Source: Hyaloscypha bicolor E
Lineage: Eukaryota > Ascomycota > Leotiomycetes > Helotiales > Hyaloscyphaceae
Assembly: GCF_002865645.1 (NCBI RefSeq)
Contig: NW_020194512.1
Span: 3,389,183-3,453,182, forward strand
Length of the DNA stretch: 64,000 nt
Reading direction: 5' to 3'
The first letter of the stretch is position 1. Each line of letters begins with the position of its first letter. Of this stretch, positions 39,071 to 51,330 are shown piece after piece. Made by a program: the position numbers and the translations under genes. The notes beneath the pieces are model-generated. The model was not told where the DNA came from, searched no databases, and was given only the letters and a program-made list of their open reading frames with translations.

Positions 39071-41724
39071 AAGAAGCTTTAAATAGATTTACTATTATAT
39101 ATTCTATTTACTAATTAAGTTACTATATATAAACCGACTGGATTTATTTTCTTTTATATAGTCTATAATAAAGAGGCTATACTATTTATAGAAATATACT
39201 TTCTAATTTAGAGAATATTTAGATAAAATAAAGTTTATAATAAAGAAATACTTCTAAAAATATATATAAAATATATATAGATAAGAGATAAAGATATTAA
39301 AAAAGCTAGAATAAAAAAGAATAGAAGATATTAAGAGAAAAAGAAGTAATTTAATACTATTTACTAGATTTATATAAAGCCTATTTCTGAAAAGAATCTA
39401 GTTCTTATATATAATACTAAATTAATAAATTAAAATAAGTTAAGAAATATAAAGCTACTATATTACTAGCTTGGCCTATATAAAGTAAGATATATAAATT
39501 AACTAAAAGATTACTATATACTAGAAAAGCTTAATAGTACTATATTTTAAAGAATATATATCGGGAATTAATATAAGTAATTTATTAAAAGAAATAGATT
39601 CTAGTATTTCCCTAAAAATAAAGTTAATAATAAATATATATTTATAAATAAATATTTTAAAATAGATATAGAACTAGAAAAGAAAGTAGTTATAGAGTAC
39701 TATAAGCAAAATAGTACTTAGAAGATTAAGAAAGCTACTAGTATTATTATATATATTCTAGAGTTACTAGAATTAGAGAAAGTAAAGTATATTTTCTTTA
39801 TAAAAAAGTAAAAAAAAGTATCTAATAATAGGAACTTTTCTTAATCTAGAATAAAGCTTATTACTTTTAATTCTTTATATATCTTTTATTTCTTTCTTCC
39901 GATTATTATTTATAACTTTTAGAGAATATTATTATTAGATTATTATTCTAGAAATTAAATAAGCTTTACTATTACTTATTTTTTATTATTATCTAATTAT
40001 TATTACTAGATAATATTCTTAATATATAAAATTCTATTACTAGATCTTAGGAATTAAATATAAAGAATTTCTTTTAATATAAAAATAAATAGGGAATTAA
40101 AAAATTATTTTATAAACTTTTAATTCCGAATTATAATAATAGATAATAATTATATTTAGAATTAAAGAAAAAAAAAAGAAATATAGCCTTTTATATATAT
40201 CTTACTAAGATAAGAATCTTTTAGAAGCTTTACTTACCTTTTTAACTAGCTATTTTTACGGCTTATACTAGTCTAAAGCTTAACTATAATATTTATAGAT
40301 CTTAACTTTAACTTAAACTACTATTATAAGTCTTCTTATAATATTTAAATAAACTTCTTAATTAGAAATTATATATAAATAAAATAGCTAAACTAGAAGC
40401 CCTATAAGAAAAAAGAAAGCCTTATTAAATCTAATAGTTATTTCCGAAATTACTTAATAATATATAATTTTAGGAATCTCTTAGATATTAGATAAACTAG
40501 ATTTATCTATTTAAAGCCTATTTTATATCTAGCTTACCTTAAATTAAAGAACCTACTTTCCCTTTTATATATTTATAGTTACTCTTAAAACTTATATTAA
40601 GGCTTAGTTAATATATTATATATTTTTATTTCTATAAAGAACTTCTCTAGTATAAAATTTATTCTTTAACTATAATATTATTTTATTACTAGAAACTAAT
40701 AACTTCTTTAAAAAGCTAGTATAATTTACTAATTCTTACTATTAATTTATTTCTTATTATTAAATATTATCTAAATAATTTCTATATTTTTAATACTAAT
40801 TTAGAATACTTAATCTCTTTATATTCTATATTAACTTTAATATTAATTATTTCAAACTTAATAATAGTATTATAAACTTTATTTATATTATCTTATAGTT
40901 CTTTTTTCTATAACCTCTGAAATATTTAATATTACTTTTATAAATATAGATATTACTTTAAAGTTCTAATTAACTAAATAGTTTTATATTATATAAAGTC
41001 AACTTTAATAAATACTAAATAAATATAATTAGCTTTTAAAAGAAATATAAATTAGTTTCAGAAGAAATAATATCTTATTCTAAGTTATTTCTTAATTTTA
41101 TTATTCTAATTTCTTTTTTATTAATATTTACTTTATATTTTTCTAATATCTTTAGTATATTTATATATTTTATCTTTTATATATTCTCTATATTATTTCT
41201 CTTCTTTTATATTATTTCTTAAGTTAATAGAAATATCTCTAAATAAATAGGAAATTAGAATATATTTATATTATGAAATTTTTATTATTTCTTTCTATAT
41301 ATTAGTATTTCAGATATTATTATTACTATATCTATATTTATATTATATTATTTTCTTATTTTCTTACTATTACTATTTAGTTTAACTTGCCTTAATTATT
41401 TCCTTAATTATACTTTTTTAGGTATATATATTTATATTTTTTTCTATAGTAAAAGCCTAATCTTATATTTTACTTTCTATAATTATTTCTAATTCGCAAT
41501 TATATTACCTTAAATATATCTAATTATTATATTTACTTTCTCTATTATATATACTACTATTTTAGCTTTATTTTCTTACTAGAAAAAAAGAAAAAACTCG
41601 AATATATATAATATTTTTATATAATTTAAATCTATTCTAATTTACTTTTTATTTTAAAATATATTTAAAAGAAATTCTTATAATCTTAAGAACCTTTAAT
41701 TCTATAACTAATAACTATTATTAT

Positions 41725-42001
41725 TACAAGTATAATATTTAGAGCTTAGAAAGCAAAATAGAAAGTCTCTTATAAAGATAATTCAAAGCTAAAGAAAGGA
41801 AAACTAGAATATAAAAGGCTATAAGAGAAAATATATATCTTATAATATATTAGTTTATAAAAGGCTTAGTTTTCTAAATATTTCTAGTATATTTCAAGTA
41901 TACTTTCTTAGTAAAGCAGCCGCATTATATATGTTTAGGAAGCAATGAAATATAAGTAATAGGATATAAGTAATAGAATATAGGTAACTATATTAGCTAA
42001 T
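41725..42001 (-). repeat. Element C 3' LTR, main part (broken)
   Basis: Matches 54,343-54,620. It ends abruptly after ATTAGCTAAT. The other LTR continues AAGATTAAAAGCTGAATTAT, and a near-identical block sits at 48,171-48,190, showing that a 6.1-kb insert splits this LTR. It includes tandem GATATAAGTAATAG-type units near 41,950-41,985. Confidence 0.65.
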
Positions 42002-42245
42002 CTATATAATACTATTATATAGTCAGATTACCTAGTTAAAAAACGGGTCATATAAGGAATACTAAAACTTGACCCTAAGCTCCTTATATATTACTTGCTC
42101 CGGAAATACCAAAGCTCTCTATTATACCCCATATGTCCCTTGGCCTTTTATTTAGCCTATAATTATACAAATATGAATTCTTCCCTATTATACTATTATT
42201 CCGGTTATAAATAGTACTTTTAATATAGTAGGTTTTCCCTAAATC

Positions 42246-42473
42246 TTAAAGGGAACTTATATAAGACATATTTATAATATAAGGTCTCTTTTCCCTTATA
42301 TATCCAGACTTATATACTTGGTTACTAACCTTCTTTAGGCCAAACAGGCTGCAAGGCACCTTCCTTTTATAGATATTAATCCGAATACCCTTTAATAGAC
42401 CTGTACCGGACCTATATAGCTTTCTATAAATAAGAATAACTCTCGGCCTCGAAAACGGATCCGTTAAACCCAT
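42246..42473 (-). CDS. 75-codon ORF in the 6.1-kb insert, function unknown
   Basis: ATG at 42,473 and TAA at 42,246, opening MGLTDPFSRPRVILIYRKLY. It is Lys/Arg/Tyr-rich with no known domain. It is unusual because an uninterrupted ATG frame of this length is rare in the RIP-mutated part. It may be the preserved end of a longer transposon protein; as an independent gene it is doubtful. Confidence 0.25.
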   Translation of the reverse strand: MGLTDPFSRPRVILIYRKLYRSGTGLLKGIRINIYKRKVPCSLFGLKKVSNQVYKSGYIREKRPYIINMSYISSL

Positions 42474-45400
42474 AATAAGCTAGATATAGCTTATAGCTAG
42501 CTAATAGAGGCTACTTTACTACTATCTCTTCCTTTTCCTTTTTCTTCTCTTGTCTTACCTATTAGCTTTTATTTACGGTTCCGGAATCGGCCTATTTATA
42601 ATCTTGGCCCGATAAATATTAAGTACAAGAATTATAGTATATAGTACTAGATATTAGAGGTAATTATAGGTATAAATCAGAAATTTAAGCTCTATTATAA
42701 GAAAGGAGATATAGTAATAGATAAGTTATAGGTATCTCTATTCTTTTTATAGGTACTTCTTAAAAAAAAAAATCTATAAGCCTATAGCTTTTATTAAAAT
42801 ATAAGAGTATATAACTCTATATTTGCTTTTATATCCGTAAGCTATACTAAAGATATATATACTAACCTTTCTTATAGTCTTTACTACTTTTAGATCTATA
42901 GGGAGCTATTTTATTACTAGAGACTCTTAGAGCTAGGCTTATAATAGGTTCTAGCCTTTATCTAGTTATTTTTTTATAATCCAGACTATATAACTAATTT
43001 CTGGTTATAATACTATCTATAACTCAATTAAGCTATTCTCTATAGCTTTTACGAGATACTTGTGGATTATAGTAATTCCTTTATATAGATCTATAAGATA
43101 GCCCGGAAGTAATTAGCTAGCCAAATAGGTTACTTCCGGATTCTTCTTAGCCTATAAATATATCTGATTCTCTAGTCTAAAGCAGATTATTACTATAAGA
43201 ACCTTCTTATAGCTATAGAGCTAGCAGAAATCCTTTTAGATAAGTTTATAAATAAGAGTTAATATAATATTCTTTTTATAGTCTATAAGCCTAGCTATTA
43301 AGGTCCATAACTTTATTAGGTAGCTATTACTTATATAATATATATACTACTTTATTATATACTTCTCTTTCTATATAGTAAATATAAGTAGTACTATAGA
43401 ATAATCTTATAGAATATCTATTATATCCGTTAACGGATCTGTTTAAAGTAATAGCCCTTTTACTAGTTCCGTTTATATATCTGTAATTACAAGATATTAT
43501 CTCTCTTTTATACTTACTAGCTCTTTTAGTAATATATTATAGATGCTTTTATTACTTATAAAACTATATCTCTTAACTAGCTCTATTTATATTAAGATAA
43601 GATCTATATAAATATATATAATAATTTAATAAATACTCTTATTTATAAGAATATCTTAGTAGCTAATCTAAATTAGTAGTTTATTCTTCTATCCTCTTTT
43701 ATAGGCAGAGATCGGTTTATATAATAGCTTTTTCAAGATTTAATAGCTATTATTTATTATTTTAGAAAGCCTATTTTTTTATTACTTTTATAACTAATTT
43801 ATAATAGCTAGAGATTATCTAAAAGCTATATAGCTTATAATCTATAAACTAGCCAGATCTAATTACTTATATATTTTAACTCAAGATTTAAGAGCTTCTT
43901 ATAGATCTCAAAAATAGCCTTTTTGGATTATATATAGGCTATGTTTATATAATTAAATACTAGAAGTAAGGGCTTTTATATTTATACTTGCTTTTATTCT
44001 TATAAGTATCTATAAAGTTTAATATATCTAAATATATAAATAAGGTTATATATACTAAGCTATCGGATCTATTATAGAATTCTATAAATAAGCTTCTAGC
44101 CTTAGTTACAAGTAATATATCTTATAGTTTATATAGAGAGAATTATATACGGGCCTTATATATAGTCTATAAAGAAGCTTATAGCCTATTAGTATATTTT
44201 AAGAGATTCCTAAAAGCTTTTATAAACTATATTATAATTTATAAAAATAGCTATTCTAAATACTATTACCGGAATAATAGACAAATATTTATAGTTTATA
44301 TACCCGGTATTTGGGACTAATAAGTTATTTGTAATAATTACTAGGTTATTTTATATAACCTGTATTTCCTTTAGAAGTTCCGCTTATATATTAATATAGA
44401 AGTATATACTTTAGTTTAAATAATTAAATATATTTATAAATATATATATAAAAAAACAAATTATATAATAGTTATAATTATAGCTATAAATAATAAGATT
44501 ACCCGGTATATATATATCTATTATATAAGTTCATATAAGGCTATTTAATAGCTATTCAAATTTCCTATATACTAGAAATTCTCTTTTATTTAGTATCTTA
44601 TAGTTTATTTTAAAAAGAAATAAATAGTTTACTTTCGGGATAATATTTCTTTTATAGTTCTAGCTATAAAGACCGCAAATATCTATTTAACCTTAATAGC
44701 TTTCTTTAAATATAATACTATATATAAGAATAGCTAATAATATTTATCTTTAGAGTTTCTAGCCTACTTTATATAGATTTTAAAGACTTATATATAGAAG
44801 CGCTACTAGTAAAGTAATAATAACCGGATTGGCTATATATATTACTATAGCCCTATTTCAAGTAAATAATACTACTTATAGCTTTTATTTATAGTTATTT
44901 ATAGCCTATAGTTCTTTATAAATCTATATTTAGTTAAAGGCATCTATTACCTAATATATTAGGCTATTTATATTACCTGTAGCTTAGTAGAGAATAACTA
45001 GAAATAGTACTAGTATTTTAATAAAGCTATTATATTTATATTTATAGGTAATTTATAGATATTATTCTTAACTAGCCTTTACTAATAGCTAATTACAGAT
45101 CTATTAGTAATCTAAAACCGGTATAAGTACTATTTCTATAATAATCTCTAGTACTAGCTTACCTGTAATAGTAGTTTTCTATTTTTACTTCTTAATTTAT
45201 ATTATAATTATGGCCTCTTCTTACTTATATATAGGCTTACGAACTAGTAGTAATTACTTATAGGCTATAAGCTCCTGTCTTTTATCTGGAATTAGACTAG
45301 TAGATACTATTTCTTATCTATATTATATATTTTTAAGAACTAGATATTACTTGTAGTTATAATATAGGCCTAGCTTAATTCTAATTAGTAATTATACTTT

Positions 45401-47321
45401 ATAGAGATTATTATAGCTATTAAATCAGATCTATAAATAGCTTACTTCTATTTATAAAAGCCAGGAGATATAGATAAGATATTCTTATATAAGGTACTTT
45501 ATTATTACTTTTATAAATAAAGGCAAATAGTTCTTTATATAGTATCTATAGATATTATAGTTCTCTTATTATTAAATAGATATATATCTTACTTCTAGTT
45601 CAAGATTTTAATTAAGCTTTATAAATTATCTATAAGTTCTATTATAAAGTAAAGTACCTTTAGATAGATCTTCTAATCTATAGATCTTATTATCTAGAAT
45701 AAGGTACTAATATAATATAAGTACTACTTTAAAGTTATTTATTAGCTTTTAGTAAATTTATAGTCTATAACGAATAATATTCTCTTTAGAGAAGTACTTA
45801 TAATTCTTGATAGAAACTTTATTTAGATTCTTCTAGTTATATTATATAATTTATAGGTAGATATTATTACTATATATCTTTAATAATTATTTATTTAGTT
45901 ATAGCTTAAATAGCTCTACTTATAGAATAATATATAGGTCTATAAAAACAAGAATAGCTAGAAATTTGTCTACTAGATTAGTAAATTACCTAATAATTTA
46001 GACTCTAATAAAATAGTAATAATTCCGAACTATATAAACTAGCTAATATTAATTACGGATCTAATTAGCTATATTTACTTCCCAGATCTTCTCTTCTGGG
46101 CTACTATAGATCCATTAACCTTCTATAGGTAATATCTTTTAATTATATTAAATATTATAGTTTTAAAGCTTAATACCTATATCTTTAGATATTTACTAAG
46201 CTAATTACAAATATACTAATTAATAGATTTCCTAAATATAGACAAGTCTTTAGGTAATAACTTATATAAGCTATTTATAAAATAGCTATAAAGTATTAAT
46301 CTCTCTTTCTTATTACTATCTCAGTTTACTTTTAAGATTAAGGCTCTAGTACTACTTTTATAGAACTATATATATAAGAGGGTTTATATAATAGAACCCG
46401 AATAGTAATTATAAGCTTATAGGTATATTATATTAAGGCCTATTTACTTAAAGGGAATTTTAATAGCCAGTTATAGGTAATTTCACGAATTAAGCTATTT
46501 GCTATAGATACTAGCCTAGAGATTACCCTTTTCCGGAAGTAGTTCCCGGTCTGTTTATACTTTATAATAACTATTAATAAGTTATAAGATTAGTTCTTTT
46601 ATATTATTAGTTTAGACCTATAAATGCCTATATTTATTTATAAGCAGTTTTATATAGGGGTTTCCTATATATTATTTATAGAAGATTTAAGTATTCTTCT
46701 ATTATATAAGAACCTATCTAGAATACTTAATATAACTTATTCTAAAGTCTTAGCTAATTTACTTTAGTACTTTATTTCTTATAGGTATCTTATAGGTATT
46801 AAGTAGCCTTATAGGTCGGGTTAAAGAATTTGGGGGTCTATAACTATCTATAACTATCTATAAGTATTTATATCTATTTATAAGTAATTTATAATTATTA
46901 CTTTAAATGTTTTAGGGCTTAAATAAACTAAAAATACTATATTATTAGGTATTAAAAATATATATTTTTTCTAAATAATTCTTTATAGGATTTATAATTC
47001 CTTACTTTCTATTTCCGGTACTAAATAATTCGTTTCCTTATTTTCCTCTAGTACTTCTACCTCTTTTTTATAAAGAGCTACTAGCTCCCTATAAAGCTTA
47101 GTAAAATAGTATATCCTTTAAAAGAAAGTAAATAAGTAATAATAGCAAGTAATAATAATATAGTAGGCTATTTATATATTAGTTATAGTCTATAGTAATC
47201 CGTAGTAAATATATATATATAAAAATAGATTACTAGAAGTGGCCCGATTAACTATATAACTACCGGTAGTAATTCGGGGAAGTAAGAAAAGATTAGTGGA
47301 AGCAGGGCTAGTAGAAGTAAA

Positions 47322-47383
47322 AGTAGTAGTAGTAGTAGTAATAGTAGTAGTAATAGTAGTAGTAGTAGTAGTAATAGTAGTAC
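47322..47383 (+). repeat. GTA trinucleotide microsatellite
   Basis: Runs of AGT/GTA with occasional AAT interruptions. A second, shorter tract of the same kind lies at about 47,784-47,818, on the other side of the GC-rich block. Confidence 0.8.
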
Positions 47384-47622
47384 CTGAAAGTATCTATTAA
47401 ATTAGTTATAGTTTGTAAAATATTATATAAAAGTACTTATAAAAGAAGTAGCAGATATCCTTACTACTATAATAATAATTAATATAGCTTTTACTAAAAA
47501 TACTAGCTATAACTATATATATTATCTATATATCCGACCTACTAGTATAATATATATATCCGGTAAAGTAAACTTAACTAATAAATTAGCCAAGCTTAGC
47601 CTCTAGGTTAGTAGGCCAGGCA

Positions 47623-47765
47623 GGGTTAGTAGTATGGCCGGGCCGTAAGACAGGTATATAGCGGATAGTAAGGAGGGAGAGGGAAGCTATAATACGGGTA
47701 GGGCAGGGCAGGAGGGCGGGCAGGGCGGGAGGGGCAGATAGCGGTAGCGGCGGCAGGCCAGTAGT
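47623..47765 (+). other. G-rich block inside AT-rich DNA
   Basis: About 140 bp of G-rich sequence with GGCAGGG, GGGCAGGGCAGGAGGGCGGG and GGCGGGAGGGG runs. It is flanked by GTA microsatellites and AT-rich DNA. Multiple closely spaced G runs make G-quadruplex formation likely. It lies near the right end of the 6.1-kb insert. Confidence 0.7.
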
Positions 47766-48165
47766 AAAGTTTACTACTATAATAGTAGTAATAGTAATAG
47801 TAGTAGTAGTAGTAGTAAATAGTAGAGAAGATATTCTATAGACTATAAGAAGTATTATAGGCCAGAGGCAGGCCTATAGCGGATATAGAGATTAACTTAT
47901 ATAAGTATATATATAAAGATATTTATTAAAGAAAAGAAGCTTTGGAATTCGAAATTAAAACCTATCTTATTTAGCTTACCTGGAAATTTTTAGCCTTTAA
48001 AAAGTGAATTTTCAAAGTGAATTTAAAGTTAGTAAAGCTAATATTCTTTAAATAAATACCTGAGATATCTAATTAATCTCGAATCAAGATCAGGGCAAAA
48101 TTAAAACCTAGCTCCGAAGCTTATATAGGGCCGCCAGGCTTTAATTTTAGTAAAGTAGCCCAGAT

Positions 48166-48190
48166 CTTATAAAATTAAAAGCTAAATTAT
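48166..48190 (-). repeat. Element C 3' LTR, displaced remainder
   Basis: AAAATTAAAAGCTAAATTAT (48,171-48,190) matches AAGATTAAAAGCTGAATTAT at the end of the other LTR (54,621-54,640). Confidence 0.55.
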
Positions 48191-48304
48191 AATATTATTT
48201 TCCTTTTTAGAATAAGCTTATTTCCGAGCTTTATAAAAGCTATTAATCTATCTAATTTTATATTATTTTCCTTTCTAAAATAAACTAATATCTCGAATAT
48301 AAAT

Positions 48305-48345
48305 ATTATATATAAAAGGCTAATATCTTTATTATATAACTTAGG
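48305..48345. repeat. ~40-bp palindrome inside element C
   Basis: ATTATATATAAAAGGCTAAT then ATCTTTATTATATAACTT. It is a member of the same hairpin family as in the Gypsy and Copia LTRs, here in the 3' part of a different element. Confidence 0.45.
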
Positions 48346-49059
48346 AGAATTTATTATTATTTCTATATAGTTCTAGATAAGTATTATTTTTTTATATAAT
48401 CTAGCTAATATTATAGGTTTTATAAAGATTCTAATATATTAATATTTTTATTATAGAAATTCTATAAAATTAGGGAGCTATTATTTAGTACTAAAGCTAG
48501 ATATTATACTAGATTCTTATTTTAACTAATCTAATAAATTCTATATTTTAGCTTATTTCTTACTAGCCTAATTATAATAACCCGTTTAATACTATACTTT
48601 TATTTACTATTCTCTAGTATTAATAGAAGTAGTTCCGGATTTACTTAATTTAGTAAAGGATTTCAGGAATCTTTTTATAGCTTCTTTATATAAAAAACTA
48701 GATATATCTTTATAGTTTCTAGTAATTTTAGGAAAAACAAGTAGTTATACTATTCTAGAATCTTAAACGGGTCTTTTATTTAGTTTCCTAGCTTCTAGCT
48801 CAAATAATCGGATTTCTAATACTTTATAGTAATTTATATTTTATTCCCGACTTTGAAATTAATTAAATAGTAGTATTTATTAGCTTATATTATATATTAT
48901 TCTTGTATTTACTTTATATTATCTTAGGCAAGTTATTATAATTTATATAATTAATTTACTAATACTTTAGCTTTATTTCTATTTAACTTCTCTTTAGATA
49001 AGTTAGCTTTAATAGAGAAGTTCTAGTTTAGAGAAATATAAGGCTTATAGCCCTTTTTA

Positions 49060-49480
49060 GTTATAAATAGGAACTAGCTAATAATTTTATACTAAAGGAA
49101 GGCTTATTAATAATTAATTATAGTAATTCATTTATTCTAGTTATTATAATAATAGTTAATATATAAATATAATCTCTAATTAAAATACTAATTAATAATT
49201 TCTATTTATCTGTTTATTTAGGAATAATTAGCTATTAAAAGCTTAAGCTTTATACTAATTCTCGTATAAAATTCGCTTCAAAAATCGGATATAAATTAGA
49301 GTCTCTAATCTAATATAATTATTTCTGGAATATTTACTTAATATATTATATAAAGTAAAAACAGAAATACTAGCTATTTAGCTATAATTATATCTTATAT
49401 AGGAATTGTAATTAAATACTTAGATAAGTAATTTACGAATATAGTAACTATATTATAGCCTAATTTACTTTCTAGATAGC
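49060..49480 (-). pseudogene. Ty3/Gypsy integrase remnant, element C
   Basis: The minus-strand reading, with stops as Gln, gives FTLYNILSKYSRNNYI, RFLKRILYENQYKAQAF and NKQINRNYQ. It then gives MNYYNQLLISLPLVQN, matching the integrase core of fungal Ty3/Gypsy elements (FWK.FC..IGIK, DGQTERIN, YVN..QDDW...LPLAEF). Catalytic Asp/Gln and neighbouring residues are changed. Inactive. Confidence 0.6.
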
Positions 49481-50699
49481 TCTTAAAATTTATAGTAATA
49501 TATTACTTGAAATAATTAGAAACTAGAAAGAAATAAAGTAAATTAGGCTTCTTATTTCTAGATATATATAATTTCCTATAAGTATAATAATTACTATAAT
49601 ATTAATTAATATCCTTACTTATAGATAGCTAGTAATATTACTCTTTTAATAGCTAATAGAGCTTTATATATCCAAGATATCTAGAAAGAAATTTATTATA
49701 TACTTTATAGATTAGAATAGTTTATAAAAATAATCCGGGAATTATTTTGTCTTCTATAATATTTTGTCTTCTATAATATAAAAGAAGGCCGTTTTATAAT
49801 ATCTAGATATTACTTTTAGCTTAGGCTATTATATATAATTCTTTTAGATTTAGTAATATATAATTATTCTATAAGATCTTATTTATAAGTTATAAACTAC
49901 TATACTTGGCAGAAGCTTCTAATAATACTTTTATAATAATTACTATAATAAAGTCTACTAGTAAAGCTTCTAAGAAAATACCTTCTTTTAGGGAAATTAT
50001 ACTTTTAATAAAAATATTTTTTTCCGGAAAGTCTTTAATATATATTTGGTTTTTAGGGCCGAATTCCGGATTAAATAAACCGACTTTATAAAGTATTACT
50101 ATAAGCTATAAGTTATAGATAATCTCCGGATTAATTTTATTTTTAGGGAAAAGTACTTGAGTTTATAGTATTTCTTTAATCTAGCCCTAAATATCTATTT
50201 TATTTTATTTTTATAATAAAATATCTACTTATTTATTTAATTTTCTAGAATAATATATAAGCTTAAAATAATAGTAAGATAAAAGCTTAGCTTATCTAGC
50301 TTATTAAAAAAAGAGCTTCTTAGTAGTTATAAAGTATTCTAAGATATAGTAATTAGAGTAGACCTTAAAAAAAGCATTCTAAAGGCCCTTTAGCTTAGTT
50401 CTCTATTTCTCTAGTACTTGTACTATAGCAAGTATTTCTTTATTATATATATTATAATTAAGCTTTATTAGAAATATAGTTTTGGAAAAATAAGCTATAA
50501 GATACTAAAGGCCTATTTCCGGGTCTTATTAAGAGAATAGGCCAGTAATTACTTCTTTAGATATATTTATTTCTACTATTATAAGCAGATCTAGATTATA
50601 GTATTATAGAACTAGAATAGAAATTATAGCTTTTTTTAGATAAGTAAAAGCCTTTTAATATTACTCGAATTATTTAAAGAAAATACTCTTTTTTATAAG

Positions 50700-51330
50700 T
50701 AAAATAAGAGATCTAATAATCTATTTATATTCTCTAATAAAGTATTTATAAAAGTTATAGAAGCCGAGAAAGAACTATATATTTTTAATTATTTTTAAGA
50801 GTTACTAGTTATATATTATCTCGATTTTATTAGGATTTACTTTAATACCAGATATAGAAATAATAAAGCCTAGATATTTTATATATATAACTTTAAATTC
50901 CGATTTCTTAATATTTATTTAGAGGCTAGTAAGATATAAATAGTCTAGTACTTTTTATATATACTATTTATACTTTATTAGATCTTCTAAATAAATAAGA
51001 ATATTATTAAAATATATTATATAAAAGTTATTTAGATACTTAAAAAATATATTATTTATATAATATTAATATATAGCCGGGCTATTTATAAGGTCTTCCT
51101 AGAAAACATTATATTTATATATTCTATAGTAAGTACGGAATATTATTAGCTCCTAAAAGTTCGGGTCTATAGCTATATAATAGAAAGCTTAGTAAATATC
51201 TAATTTAGTATAGATTTTAGCTTTAGATAATTAATTTAAAGTCTTATTAATAAGTAGAAAAAGATATTAATTCTTTTAGATAATATTATTTAAATAGCAG
51301 AAATTAATATAGAAGTATAAACCTCTATTT
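50700..51330 (-). pseudogene. Ty3/Gypsy reverse transcriptase remnant, element C
   Basis: The minus-strand reading gives AKIYTKLDIYQAFYYIAIDP, ELIIFRTYYRIYKYNVF, YYINNIFFKYLNNF, then YFNNILIYLEDLIKY, and later FLGFYNFYKYFI. This is the full block order of a Ty3/Gypsy RT. The YLDDILIYSED motif is changed to YFNNILIYLED, so both catalytic aspartates are lost by G-to-A change. Confidence 0.75.

Larger units (their letters stand above)
42002..48165 (-). mobile_element. Unidentified ~6.1-kb insertion in the LTR of element C, less RIP-mutated
   Basis: Delimited by the two halves of the C LTR. CG-, CCGG- and GC-containing sequence is more frequent than in the surroundings. On the minus strand several stretches stay coding-like if stops are read as Gln (around 43,300-42,780 and 45,000-44,580), but I recognise no domain. 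The right end has GTA trinucleotide repeats and a GC-rich block. Size, polarity and a possible 5-bp CTAAT/CTTAT duplication would suit a LINE whose 5' end is near 48,165, but no RT or endonuclease motif was found. The class is open. Confidence 0.5.

Noticed and set aside
49906..50091. 61-codon plus-strand ATG frame
   Set aside because: Antisense to the pol region of element C; chance open frame.
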